In this document: in pieces, positions 12,240-23,517 of the stretch | Position numbering within the stretch: the stretch's first letter is position 1 | Layout: every line of letters begins with the position of its first letter | Source of the DNA: Chinchilla lanigera | Taxonomy: Eukaryota > Chordata > Mammalia > Rodentia > Chinchillidae | Length of the DNA: 64,000 nt | Direction: 5' to 3' | Assembly (NCBI RefSeq): GCF_000276665.1 | Contig: NW_004955466.1 | Span: 8,827,389-8,891,388, forward strand | Made by a program: the position numbers and the translations under genes | The notes under the pieces: model-generated | What the model was told of the DNA's origin: nothing | The model's database searches: none | The model's input: only the letters and a program-made list of their open reading frames with translations

Positions 12240-13053
12240 GTTAAATAACAAATATTTTTAAAAACACACTATAGCCAAAAAAATGAGAACTTTTATTACT
12301 GATAAATACATCAATTGAATATTGCTGATCACACACAGGATTACTTGTGATAAATGCACATGAGGCAATGTAATCATAAGTTGAGCAATTACTAAACTAC
12401 TCAACCCATCAAGATTTTCTTATTCATTTGTATGAAGTAACTTCTTTTTAATTTTCCACTGAATCTCCAGTTCTAGTGCTCTTCTCACTTATTTTGCTTT
12501 TACACCTATTCCTCTTCCAAGAACCGTTACGTGTTTGCTTTGTAAAGTCCTCTTAAACAATCACTGTAAAGAAATCTGGGTATCACAGTTGTTCTGCTTT
12601 CCAATTCGTTAATCTCTATTTTCTATTAGTTATGTCCTTTATTCAGTTTTCTTATACTTTATTTTTATTTCTCAGTTTAACACTTTATTTGTATTTCACT
12701 CTTCATAACTACAACTGCATTAGTATTTTTCTACAAGTTTCATAAAAATATAATTCTTCTTCAAAATTTTTCTTCTAGGTCAATATTTATTAAGCATCCA
12801 TATGGGTAAGAGTTTAACTAGAACAAAATATAACAAGTTATGAAGCTGCTATTCCTATCATTTAATTCCTCAAACGTTTAACAGAAACAGCTACCTAGCT
12901 AGTTCTGCATCACCTCTCAGTACAACGCCAGGACCTTATCACATGCAAAGTCATGCATAAATTGGGCCCTCAGATGTTCAATGAGCATAGAGGACACAAT
13001 CCTGTGGACCAATAAAGAAAGCAGTCAATAACAGCAAATAATTTATGCACTCA

Positions 13054-13163
13054 CTGGGCATGGTGGTGCCTGTAATGCCAGCACTCGGGAGGCTGAGGCA
13101 GGAGGATCTCTATGAATTCAAGGCTGGCCTGGACTACATAGAGATTCCATCTCAAAAGAGAGA
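13054..13163 (+). mobile_element. B1-type SINE
   Basis: Short B1 without the second internal module; 'tatgcact' on each side is a likely target duplication. Confidence 0.9.
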
Positions 13164-13530
13164 ACTATGCACTAAAATTGCAGAAGATATGCTATTACAA
13201 AATGTGTACGAGCTATAGAAAGGTAGACTGCGACAGTAAACTACCATTCCCTCTACCTCAACAACAGTAAATTCCAGAAAATCTGTCCTGACCAAATGTG
13301 GCTATTAAAGCAAGAACTGCATTTCTTTTACGATAGGCAAAGCTTAATTCGATCTGAGACAGTTCTGAAAATATGTTCTCATTTTTCTTTTTTGAAAGAA
13401 AAGTGTATCAATGTTCAACATTTATTAATCATTTTCAGTTAATCATTTTGAATGTCCAACAGGCACTATTGTAAATCAGTAAAATAACAGACAAGTTTTG
13501 AGACCTGTCTCCAGACTGTTTCAAAATCTA

Positions 13531-13722
13531 ACTCATGAGCTCACACCTATAATCCCAGCACTTGTGAGGCTGAGGCAGGAGGATTGCTGCAGCACGTTCA
13601 AGGCCAGCCAGGCCTACATAAGTGAATTTTCAAGGCCAGCCTGAACTGTATGGCAAAATCCTGTCTCAAAAATGACAAAAAAGCAAAACAAAACAAACAA
13701 ACAAACAAAAAAAAAACAAAGT
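13531..13722 (+). mobile_element. B1-type SINE with CAAA tail
   Basis: Carries the duplicated module separated by 'aagtgaattttcaag', then a tail of caaaa/caaa repeats. Confidence 0.9.
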
Positions 13723-13904
13723 CATATTTCAAATTCATGATTTTTTAATATTTTTCTAAACGGCAGGGGCAATTATTTTTTAATTTCACCAATAACAAGA
13801 AAAAATGCAAACTGACAGGTTCCTGCTCAGGCATGAATTGCTGAATTATTACGGTGGTGGTGGTGATCTAACACAGCCCAAAACAATAACTTATCTTCTC
13901 AATG

Positions 13905-14170
13905 TCCACCCACTCAACCCCTAACCCCTTCACCCACCCACACCCACTTTTCTCCTCCTCTCAGCCCCGAGTAAACTTCCTCTTGCGCTTGAAGAAACCC
14001 CCAATCAGCTCTTGACACATCACTAAGCCCGCCCCTTAAGCTCTGCCCCTAGCCAGTGACTTCATAAGCCTCAGCTCCCTTGGTTAGCCCCACAGGAGTC
14101 TGGTATGGTATGCTGCCCTCTGTTCTCCATGTCCGGAGGAAAGGCCTTCTTTTCTCTCTTTGTTTGATTC
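13905..14170. other. GC-rich block with GC boxes, possible LTR or old promoter
   Basis: The only clearly GC-rich interval outside repeats in this part: a long pyrimidine/C run (13915-13975), two GC-box-like motifs (gcccgcccctt and gctctgcccct, 14026-14050), a TATA-like 'cttcataagc' at 14061-14070 and a following pyrimidine-rich stretch. The order resembles an LTR promoter or a mammalian core promoter. No exon with a splice donor or open frame follows convincingly. Confidence 0.3.
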
Positions 14171-14617
14171 TTTTCTGCACTGGAAACCTAACACAAACCT
14201 CCTATCAAATGGCCACCTAATTATCAACTTCATTAAATGAGTTAGCACACATAACAGAATTTGTATCAGTGACCAACATACGTCCAGTAACTGTTAGTTC
14301 CACTGCCACATTTATCAAGTCCTTCCTACCTGACCAAAAATTCTTAGATTGTCCAGAGAGATAAGAGAGTATTTTTTGTTTTTCATTTAAACATTCAGCA
14401 ACTTTCAATATCTTAATTCTGGTATTTTTAAAGACTTTTACTGCATTGTTGTTTTTTTTTCATTTTCACTGATACTAAGAGCATATTCTGGATCAAGTGT
14501 TTCTTGCAAAAGCACTAAGAAAAACAATTTTGTTTTAATTCCAAGTAGTAAGCATTACTTCAAAACACCAAAGTTCTTGAGTTGTTATAGAAAAGATTTA
14601 CAGAAAATATGTAAGTA

Positions 14618-14764
14618 ACCAGGTGTGGTGGTGCATGCCTATGATCCCAGCACTCAGGAGTCTGAGGCAGGAGGATCACAAGTTTGAGACCAGCCTGGGA
14701 TACCTAGTGAGTTCAAGGCCAGCCTGAACTACATGAGACTGTCTCAAAAACCAAAAAAATAAAT
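14618..14764 (+). mobile_element. B1-type SINE
   Basis: Complete body with both modules; flanked by 'taagtaac' on both sides. Confidence 0.92.
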
Positions 14765-14802
14765 AAGTAACAAGAAAAAAAAGAGAAAGAAAATACATAT
14801 TA

Positions 14803-15161
14803 TGGTTGATACATTGTGTCAACTTGAGAAGTCTAGAGGCTTAGCTAAGTGACTCAGTGGTTCTATATCCTGAGCCTGTGCAAGAGGAATGCACCAACAT
14901 GTTGTGGGTGTGGGCGTGCGCGGATAGCCAGCATACAACATAAGGAGGGGACTAAGTCTTGCTCCCCCCACTTTTGCTCACGTTGCTTGTGCTGTTTTCT
15001 CCCACCATGAACTGTTGCCCTCTGCCATGTGCCACCCTGCCTTGGAGACAGCTGATTATAGACTGAAACCTCCACAAACTGTGAGCTAAATAAACCTTTC
15101 CTTCCTTAATTTTGTGTGTCGGGTATTTTGTCTCAACAACAAGAAAGAAATTACCAAGACA
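14803..15161 (+). mobile_element. ERVL-MaLR solo LTR
   Basis: The 3' half is diagnostic of rodent MaLR (ORR1-like) LTRs: 'ccaccatgaactgttg', 'ctctgccatgtgccaccctg', 'gactgaaacctccacaaact', 'gtgagctaaataaacctttc' with the AATAAA signal, then a terminus 'accaagaca'. The 5' half (ggttgatacattgtgtcaac) differs from the other MaLR LTRs in the window, suggesting a different subfamily. I saw no clean target duplication. Confidence 0.85.
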
Positions 15162-15363
15162 ATAAATAAGCAGAACCTGAGTAAGGGAAGGTAGGTTCAT
15201 GGATTTCATTAATAAAATCCAGCTAAGTGATTTGTATAATTGTTCAAAAACACATAACCAACAGGATAAAAAAAAGACAGAACAAGGATGTATTTAAGAA
15301 ATTAGACTTCACTATGAAAAAAAAAACCCAGATTATAATCTGGTTTATATTACCAAAATTTTC

Positions 15364-15560
15364 TCTTTCTTTTTTGGGAGTGAGGGGGTAGTGTTGTGTG
15401 AGGTACTCAGGGCCTCAAAAATACTACACAACGGACCGAGATATAGCTGAGCAGCACAGCGCCTGCCTGGCTAGTGTGAGGTTGTGAGTTCGATTCTCAG
15501 TACAAAAAAAAAAAAAGAATACTGTGCAAGTGCTACACTATTGAGCTATACCACCAACCA
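15364..15560 (-). mobile_element. Old ID-type SINE split by a younger ID
   Basis: The outer halves (tactcagggcctc at about 15402-15414 and 'caagtgctacactattgagc' at 15528-15547) belong to one reverse-oriented ID; 'aatac'-type sequence is duplicated around the insertion. Confidence 0.65.
15433..15516 (+). mobile_element. ID-type SINE nested in an older ID
   Basis: Body 'ggaccgagatatagctgagc' to 'gagttcgattctcagtac' with a 13-bp A-tail, inserted in opposite orientation to its host. Confidence 0.85.
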
Positions 15561-16111
15561 GTATTATCAAAACTCAGAACTTTGAAGAAAGTTTTGTTTC
15601 TTTCAAAGACACCAGATCTAAGGAAAACCACCGCTTTCCTTTAAGAATTTAAAATAAAATAAAATAAAATAACTATTTCTTGAGACTTGCTTATTACCAC
15701 TGAGATTAACTCCAAATTTCATCCATATTTTGGCAATGGCCTTTTTTTCCTCAAAAGTGAAACATTATTTTTATGACAACAAAAATATCCCTCTGAAAGA
15801 TGTTCTGTACACTCCCACCTTTGTGAAACAAAATTTATCACTTCTTCTATATAAACATCAATTAATAGCTATCATACGCAATTTTCTAAACATTGAACAA
15901 TGTATAGAACTATTACATCTAATTTTATAGACAAAAAAGTATAAATTTTATAAATTTAACATTTATATTCACTATAGTTTTATTTTGTATTTCATTAATA
16001 TTTATAGTTGTATATTTTATAAAATATGTTTATGTTTGTAGAGAAATTACAATCATGAAAACATTATTTTAAAAATCAGAGCAATATCCACATGCAAAAG
16101 AATGAAGTTAG

Positions 16112-16222
16112 AGTCGAGTATGGTGGCACATGCCTGTAATCCCAGCACTCAGGAGGCGGAGGCAGGAGGATCACCATGAGTTCAAGATCAGCCTGAACTA
16201 CATAATGAAACCCTGCCTCAAA
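16112..16222 (+). mobile_element. B1-type SINE
   Basis: Flanked by 'aaaagaatga' copies at 16097-16106 and at its 3' end. Confidence 0.9.
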
Positions 16223-16302
16223 AGAATGAGTAAAACTTTTTAAAATAGTTGTACATCACACCATGCACAAAAATTAATTTTAAAATATGTTAATGACCTA
16301 AA

Positions 16303-16440
16303 CTGGGTATGATGGTGCAGGCCTATAATTCCAGCACTCTGTAGGTTAAGAGGATTGCTGTGATTTTGAGGCCAGAACACTGAGTTCAAGATCAGCCTGA
16401 CCTACATAGTGAGGCCCTATCTCAAAAAAAGAAAAAAGAA
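16303..16440 (+). mobile_element. B1-type SINE
   Basis: Diverged copy beginning ctgggtatgatggtgcaggc, with a rearranged centre (gaggccagaacactgagttc). Confidence 0.85.
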
Positions 16441-17757
16441 TCAGTGACCAAAATATAACAGCCAGACTCCTAAGACTCTTTGAAGAAGGCATAAAGAGAC
16501 GAGTCTTCATGTCTGTAGATCTGACAGTGAGATCCTGGTGTGACACCAAAAGCACAAACAACAACAGACAAGTTGAACTTCCTCAAACTTTTAAGAATTT
16601 ATACAAAGGCCATTATCCTCTAAATAAAAGACAACCTACCAAATGGGAAAACATTTGCAAATCATGTATCTGACAAATGTCTACTACCAAGAATATATAA
16701 AGAAATCTTACAACAAATCAACAACAAAAAAAACCACAACTAAAGAAATGACAAAAAGCATGCAGGTGCAGGCCTATAATCCCGGCACTGAGGAGGCTGA
16801 AGGAAGGCTGAGGCGGGAAGAGCACCACATAGTGATACATAGTGAGTTCAAGGCCAGACTATCATATGCAATTTTCTAAACATTGAACAATGTATAGAAC
16901 TATTACATAGCTTGGGATACATAGTGAGTTCAAGGCCAGACTGAACTACATCATGACACTCTCAAAAAAAAAAAAAAAAAGAACAGAAGATTGAGTATAC
17001 ATTTCTCAAAGAAAGATACACAAATGGCCAAAAAGAACATGAAAAGATTCTCAACACCATTAGTCACTCAATTTAAATGCAAATTTAAACTATAATGTCA
17101 TGTCATTTCACATTCACTAGGATAACTATAATTTTAAATAAATGGACAATGACAAGTATTGGCAAGGATAATATGAAATAAAAACCCTCAAATACTTTGG
17201 GTAAAACTGTAAAATGATTCAGTTGCTGTAGAAGAACATTTGGTGGTTCCTCAAGAAGTCAAACATAGAATTTACTATATGATCCAACAAGTTCACTTCT
17301 AAATATATACTCAAAGATGTGAAAACAGGTATTCAAACAAGTACATGTACAAGCATGTTCGCAGCAGGAGTAATTACAATAGTCAAAGGAAGAAAGAACC
17401 CAAATGCTTACCAACAGATGAATGGATGAACTAATTGTGCTATACACATACAATTGTATTATTTAGCCATAAAAAGGAACCTTGAAAACCATACACTAAG
17501 TAAAAGAAGTCAGACACAAAAGGGCACATATTATATGATTCTGTTTTTATAAAATATACAGAATAGGCAAGTCCAAAGAGAGAAGGCAGACTGGTGGTTA
17601 ACAGCAGCTGGAGGGAGATGAGTGGGCAATATGGACATTGTGATCAAAATGTTTTGGAACTAGACAGAGAGAGTGGTTGTACAGCACTGTAAATACACAA
17701 AATGCCACTGAATTGTTCACTTTAAAATGGTTTATTTTATGTAATGTGAATTTCACT
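16441..17757 (+). mobile_element. LINE-1 3' end (L1M type), interrupted by a B1
   Basis: Matches the end of L1 ORF2 and the 3' untranslated region in order: 'gacaccaaaagcacaaacaac', 'aatgggaaaacatttgcaaat', 'tatataaagaaatcttacaac', 'tgtaaaatgattcagttgct', 'cccaaatgcttaccaacaga', and a terminal 'cactttaaaatggtttattt'. All frames are broken. A B1 lies at 16758-16980. Confidence 0.88.
16758..16980 (+). mobile_element. B1-type SINE carrying a templated insertion
   Basis: The body is a B1 with an A-tail, but 16859-16908 is a near-exact copy of 15869-15918 and the 27 bp before it (16834-16860) is repeated after it (16916-16942). Confidence 0.88.
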
Positions 17758-17892
17758 CCCCAAAGACTGAACCCAGAGAGTGCTGAGCTACAGTCCCAGC
17801 CCTCTGCCCAGGCTAGTCTGGAACTTGCGAACCTCCTGTCTCAGCCTCTGGAGTAGCTGGGATTACAAGCATGAGCCATCAGCCCTAGCTCA
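17758..17892 (-). mobile_element. B1-dID type SINE
   Basis: Reverse-oriented: a short ID-like part (gctgagctacagtcccagcc) followed by a B1 half ('ctgtctcagcctctggagta', 'gggattacaagcatgagcca'). Confidence 0.75.
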
Positions 17893-17912
17893 CATTAATT
17901 TAAGAAATTTTA

Positions 17913-18046
17913 GATCCAGACATAATCACATGCCTATAGTCCTAGCTAGTCAGGAGGTCAAGGCCAGAGGATCACCATGACCTAAGGAGTTTGAGAACAG
18001 CCTGAGCAGTACAGTTTTAATCCTGTCTCAAAAAAAATTTTTTCAA
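17913..18046 (+). mobile_element. B1-type SINE, diverged
   Basis: Shows 'cacatgcctatagtcctagc' and 'aatcctgtctcaaaaaaaa' around an otherwise decayed body. Confidence 0.75.
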
Positions 18047-18111
18047 AAGCAAAATTAAATATTGTTAGTATAACATCAAGGATTCCTTTCTTTTGTCCTA
18101 CTTTCTTTTGT

Positions 18112-18290
18112 TTGTTGGTACTTAACATTAAACCCAAGGCCTTCTCACTGAGCTATATCCCCCAGCTTTTTTTCATTTTGAGACACGGCCTCACAAAGTC
18201 ACAAATTTGCTCAGGCTGGTTCTGAACTCGCAGTCCTTCTACCTCAGGCAGAGAATGCTGAGATTAGCAGTGTGCACCACTGTAGCTGAC
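18112..18290 (-). mobile_element. B1-dID dimeric SINE
   Basis: Reverse-oriented ID half (ttaaacccaaggccttct...gagctatatcccccagc) joined to a B1 half (tttgagacacggcctcacaa...caccactgtagctgac). Confidence 0.85.
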
Positions 18291-18402
18291 TTTTCTTTTG
18301 AGACAGGATCTCACTAAGCTACCCAGGTTGGCCTCAAAAGTACACTTCTTCCTCGACCCCCTGAGCAACTGGGATTACATAGGACACCATGTGTCCAGCT
18401 GC
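18291..18402 (-). mobile_element. B1-type SINE
   Basis: Directly abuts the preceding dimer; identified by 'tttgagacaggatctcacta' and 'gggattacataggacacca'. Confidence 0.8.
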
Positions 18403-18817
18403 GAAATGATTTCATATGAAGCATTCACATTTAAAAGTCCATAAAACATTCTCATTATTTTACTTTAAAATATTCTTAAACACATAGAAAAACTTTAAAT
18501 ATAATATTGTTTCCAAGGAGCTCTACAAATTATACAACCTGTTAATTTTGCTTTTTCCAAACAGGAAAAATATTTTTTCTTTCAATACACCTGTTTATCA
18601 GCTTAGCTTTTCTATGTCATCTATAATTACAAACTGTCTTATCTTTACTTTGGTACATGCTTTTCTTCAGTACTTTAATTCTATCAGGAATGTCATATAC
18701 CACACTAGAGACATAAGTCCATGACACATGTATTAGCAATAAAAAAACTAGTAAGACTTCTTCAAAACTTTATAAACACAGTAATTTTTCCCAAAATTTC
18801 AAAAGCATTGATACAAT

Positions 18818-18900
18818 ATTTATTTATTTGCTTATTTATTTATTTATTGAAAAACCATACACACACACCTCAAACTCATTCATGTAAACACACACATATG
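18818..18900. repeat. TTTA and CA low-complexity tracts
   Basis: (ttta)n at 18820-18848, then acacacac runs at 18861-18869 and 18889-18897. Confidence 0.8.
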
Positions 18901-19040
18901 TATACAGGCTTTATGGAGGATGAGATTTCTCTACAAGAAAATATAAATATTTTTCTCTCTAAGAGAAAAAACATTTTTGCTAGGAACTTTGTTTCTTCAC
19001 AAAATTTTTCATGCGTGAGTAACAATGATATAATGTACCT

Positions 19041-19202
19041 TATTTATTTATTTATTTAGTCTTTTTGAGACAGGGTTTTACTACGCAGTTCAGGCTGGTC
19101 ACAAACTCATTTTGTAGCTCAGGCTGGCCTGGAACTCGCAGCAATCCTCCTGCCTCAGCTGCCCAAGTGCTAGGATGATAGGTGAGAACCACCACGCCCG
19201 GC
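19041..19202 (-). mobile_element. B1-type SINE
   Basis: Complete reverse-oriented body from 'tttttgagacagggtttta' to 'accaccacgcccggc', headed by a (ttta)n tract replacing the usual T-run. Confidence 0.93.
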
Positions 19203-19217
19203 AATGTCATGTATTTT

Positions 19218-19229
19218 AGAGAAAAGAAG

Positions 19230-19261
<32 letters not shown>

Positions 19262-19500
19262 NNNNNNNNNNNNNNNNNNNNNNNNNNNNNNNNNNNNNNN
19301 NNNNNNNNNNNNNNNNNNNNNNNNNNNNNNNNNNNNNNNNNNNNNNNNNNNNNNNNNNNNNTGTTATGCAGTTCAGGCTGGCCTTGAGCTCACTTTGTAG
19401 CCCAGGCTGGTCTCAAACTCTCAACAATCCTCCTGCCTCAGCCTCCAGAGTGCTGGGATTACAGGCGTGCACCACCACGCCTGGCAAGAGAAAAGAAGAA
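19218..19500 (-). mobile_element. B1-type SINE with assembly gap, between 14-bp target duplications
   Basis: The element (19232-19486) is bounded by exact copies of agagaaaagaagaa at 19218-19231 and 19487-19500. The poly(T) runs into the gap, and the sequence after it is a clean B1 body ending accaccacgcctggc. Confidence 0.93.
19262..19361. other. Assembly gap, 100 N
   Basis: Exactly 100 Ns, which is a conventional placeholder size. Open frames across it are artefacts. Confidence 1.
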
Positions 19501-19506
19501 ATTTTG

Positions 19507-19586
19507 CAGGCTAGGGTCATAGCTCAGTGTTGGGATGAATGCTTAGCAATATGCCAGGCCTTGTATTCAATTTCTGCCACCAAAGA
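19507..19586 (+). mobile_element. Old ID-type SINE
   Basis: Recognised by 'ggctagggtcatagctcagt' and 'ccttgtattcaatttctgcc'. Confidence 0.7.
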
Positions 19587-21549
19587 TAAATAAATAAAGG
19601 TTAAGTTAGATATTATTTTCTCCCATTCTATAAGTGGTAAACCAAAACAATCCCTCCCAGTCCAAGGTCATAATTTAATTACAGGCCCAAAGTCAATCAC
19701 CTAATTTCTAGGCATCTTTCTATCACTGAATAGAATGCTATGAACCCCACAGCTTCAAAACCAGGAAATTTCACAGTGTTTAGTCATAAAGTGTGGTGCT
19801 AGTATATTCAAACCATCAGGTCAAGAGGCTTAAATGGACGGGACAGTGTTACTCTATGACTAGTTAAATGTCACACCAAATGCACTATCACCACCTACAC
19901 ATATCTACATATAGTGGATCCACCTTTAAAAGTATAAAATATAAATTCTTATTATAAAGCAGTATAAAATTTGACCCCTGCCTTCAGAGTTGTCTTATAG
20001 AGTCAGGAAATAGCACATACCCATAAAAGGTAAAATAAATGAACAAGGTTGTGTCTGCTCAGTGTCAAAATGGTAGAAGCTTCATTCCTTGATCATTTAT
20101 TTATTAAGCAATGAGAAGGAGAAGAACAAGATGGTTACGCATGCTACCTCTGGAGATAGTCTGCACCTCCTTTTCTTCATTTGCTAAGCCTGTAACACTA
20201 GACGAAGCATTGACCCTCTCTGCACCTCAGTTCTTCTATGGGAAATGAAAATAATACCACAGGGAAAAGTTATACCACCAGGGAGTAATACCTCACCTCA
20301 GGGTGTTGATGGGACGCACATCAGTTCACACAGGTGAAATATTTAGAAATGCACCAGCCGCATGGTATGCTCTCAACGAACATTAGCTAGTACTTGGTTA
20401 GCTAGTACTTAGCTAATTACACTAGCTAATACTTACTACATTATTATATACTGTAATTCATTATGTATACAGTAGAATACATTAATACATCAGCTAATCA
20501 AGGTATCAAGGATCACAACTATGAAAGGATGCAAGAAATAGGTTGAATTGAGCTGGTTCTTAAAAAATTTGAGGGCCTTGAGGCACCAAAGGGGACATTT
20601 CAGATAGAAACCACAGCAAATTAAAGGTATCAATATTTGCAGTTATGTTAAATAAAATAAAAATTGAATGTTTTAGCCAAAGGAAAAAAGACTTCATGTA
20701 AGGCAGTATTTACCTTTGCCAACAAAATACTCTTAAATGGCAGAGGAGAATGCATTTGTCAGAACTTTGAGAACATATCTCAAACAGTTCCCTGTAAGGT
20801 CAACATTTTTTCAAATTACCATCATCTTATCTTAAAAGTTCATGAATATGTTCTATTTGACCCATAATATAATCCCATTTGTTTATACTGAAAATGTCCT
20901 CAATTATCAGTTATTCAATTGCTTAATTTCTTTCATATTCCTTAGGTAAAACTGATATTATACAAAGATGTCTATGGAACCAAGTACTACCAATATATCA
21001 CCATACTTCAAGTAACAAATATACTTCAGTTAAAAAAGCCTAGAGGATACAAAAAAAGAAAATCATGCATACCTAGGAATTTCATCTAAGGAAGAAAGAA
21101 CATTACAAATCACTGTGCAAAGAAATACTACCCTTAAAATGCTTGAGACACCAATGGCTTCCTAGATAAGAAAGAAAAAAACTAGACCCTCACACTATAT
21201 TCCAAAAAAAATTTCTTATCTACAAATGATCTAAAGGTAAAAGGTTAAACTTTGATGAAATTATAGGAGAATATAATTATGACCTCAAGGCAGGGATTTC
21301 CTAAAGGTGACTTAAAAGTTTTTAACTAAAGGAGACTGATAAATTTTATCCAAATTTATAATTTCTATGCAGGGGGAGGACACAATATTATTAAAGACTT
21401 GCCACAGACTAGGAAAACAATTTTTTATCATACATAAGATACTCAGACTACATAAAGAAGTTCTACAAATCAATCACACAATCTTACAGAAAAATGGGAG
21501 GATTATATGAACAGGCAAATTACACCATGCAAATCCATTTGCTTCTTAA

Positions 21550-21676
21550 GAGTAAGATCACTATAGGGGCTGGGGATTTAGCTCAGTGGCAAAGCGCCTG
21601 CCTGGCAAGCACAAGGTCGTGAGTTCGGTTCCCGGTACCGGAGAAAAACCCAAAAAAAAAGAGTAAGATCACTATA
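21550..21676 (+). mobile_element. Young ID-type SINE with 16-bp target duplication
   Basis: The ID is 21566-21660; gagtaagatcactata flanks it perfectly at 21550-21565 and 21661-21676. The body matches the local young consensus, including the ggtaccgg end. Confidence 0.97.
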
Positions 21677-22235
21677 GCTGGAAACAGCTTATTAAGGATT
21701 CTACTTACTTGGTTTCCATGGGAAACTTTCAAGAGAATGGGACAAACTACAGCTCAAAGTTGCAGGGATATCTTTAGCATAACTGATATCCTCTTGCCCT
21801 AGATGTCTGCCATCCCTTGCTAGCACCTCTGCTGGTACAGGAGTTTGCTCCTATAATGGCTTAGACCCTCATCTCTAAAGGCTCTAAATCCCTGGCTCTA
21901 GGCCATCAAGTTATGGGTGCTATATTGCACATTTGGTATAGCAGTAGGCTTGAGAACACCAAGAGGCACCCCAGGGAATCCTTTCAGTGTCAGACATAGT
22001 CTTCCCAGTCTCCTTTCCTGATTGTCATGATGATCAGGGCCAATTACTCTTGTCAGGAAAGGGTGACTTCTTTTCTTCCCTGGTGATGTTTTGGCACAAG
22101 GACTGCAAAGTGACCAAACAACAGGTATGGCTTAATGTTTAAGAGAGCTCTCACTGTGCCTGTCTCATAATGGGATATTTCTACTTCTACAAACAAAGAT
22201 CTCTAAGGCCATAGAGCCTGAAGTTATACGGATAT

Positions 22236-22361
22236 AAAACATAAGTTCCCTTTGGCTGGGGATATAGCTCAGTGGCACAAGTGCCTGCCTGGCAAGCATC
22301 AGGTCGTGAGTTTGATTCCTGGTACCAAAAAAAGAAAAAAGGGGAAATAAAATATAAGTTC
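22236..22361 (+). mobile_element. ID-type SINE with target duplication
   Basis: ID body at 22251-22346, flanked by aaaacataagttccc and its one-mismatch partner after the tail. Confidence 0.92.
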
Positions 22362-22532
22362 CCCAAGTGAGAAACCTTCTATTCTTTGTTCTGGGATTCT
22401 TGTATTTTATCTACTAAAGATACCCCACTATAAAGGATATCTATACAACTGCTGAGTATTTAAGATATATAAACTATCCTGGAAGATGATGCTCGACCTT
22501 GCAGATGATCACCTCCAATCTGGCAACTCTGC

Positions 22533-22835
22533 TGTACCCCCTAACCTCATCCCCAAAGTGGGGATTGAACCTAGGGCCTTTAAACTGAGCTACAGGGGCT
22601 AGGAATTTAGCTCAGCGGCAAAAGCGCCTGCCTGGCAAGCGCAAGGTCGTGAGTTCGGTTCCCGGTACTGGAGAAAACCAAAAAAAAAATAAAAATAAAA
22701 ATAAACTGAGCTACATCCCCAGTCCTTAATTTTTTTTTTGAGACAGGGTCTAACTTAGTCTCTAAGTTGCCAGGCAGAGCTCAAAGCTGCAATCTTCCTG
22801 ACTTGGACTCTCAAAGTACAGGAATTATGATTATG
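22533..22835 (-). mobile_element. B1-dID dimeric SINE, split by a young ID
   Basis: The reverse ID half (ggggattgaacctagggcct) is cut at 22594 and resumes at 22702. It is followed by a B1 half (ttgagacagggtctaactta...gcaatcttcctgacttgg). Confidence 0.8.
22581..22715 (+). mobile_element. Young ID-type SINE with 14-bp target duplication
   Basis: The ID at 22595-22701 is bracketed by taaactgagctaca at 22581-22594 and 22702-22715, an exact match lying inside the older dimer. Confidence 0.96.
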
Positions 22836-22888
22836 GAAGCAGTAAACATGCTCTAATAAAAAGTTTTTAAAAGAAGAAAGTGGTTAAG

Positions 22889-23006
22889 ATTGTAAATTTA
22901 GGGCTGAGGATGTGGCTCAGTGATAGAGTTCTTACCTTGCATGCACGTGGACCTGAGTTCAGTCCCTAGCACAACAACAACAACAACAACAAAAATTGTA
23001 AATTTA
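22889..23006 (+). mobile_element. ID-type SINE (older subfamily) with 12-bp target duplication
   Basis: The body starts gggctgaggatgtggctcag and ends in a (caa)n tail. attgtaaattta flanks it at 22889-22900 and 22995-23006. It lacks the ggtaccgg end of the young set. Confidence 0.93.
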
Positions 23007-23011
23007 ATGTT

Positions 23012-23368
23012 TGTCTTGGTTACTTTTCTCTCATTGCTGGGACAAAATACTTGATGCCCAAAATTAAGGAAGGAAAGGTTTATTTTGCTTATAGTTTGTG
23101 CAGGCTTTAGTCCATACCTGGCAGGTTACAAGGCAGAGTGGGACATGGCAGAGGGCTACCGCTCATGGCTCATGGCGGCAGAACACAGCCAAAGAAACAA
23201 AAACAAAAGGGAGGAATGGCCACAAGCAGCCTCTTCCTCTCCCTTACATATGCAAATTATCCACCCCAGGGCGGGTGTAGCTCTCACACCCATAATCAAT
23301 CAACTTCTAAAAGCCTGCCCCATGACCACATGAGGCTTTGGGGGGACACCCAGACACAAACCATAACA
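23012..23368 (-). mobile_element. ERVL-MaLR solo LTR, 357 bp, with 5-bp target duplication
   Basis: On the minus strand it runs from TGTTATGGTTTG to CCAAGACA. It has the MaLR 'ataaacctttcc' poly(A) signal region and 'ctctgccatgtcccactctg' box. Exact atgtt copies abut both ends (23007-23011 and 23369-23373). Overlapping open frames here are not genes. Confidence 0.93.
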
Positions 23369-23517
23369 ATGTTATACATTCTTTCCCACCACAGAAAACA
23401 AAAACAAAAAAAATTAACATATAATATATATATTTACATAAAATTCAAACTAAATAGTATACTGCTTAGAAATCCAGCAATACATAGCACATTCATAAAG
23501 ACAAGAATGACTAACCC

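Noticed and set aside
21566..21640. tRNA gene candidates at the ID elements
   Set aside because: The tRNA-like A and B boxes belong to SINE bodies with A-tails and target duplications; none is a free-standing tRNA with proper acceptor pairing.
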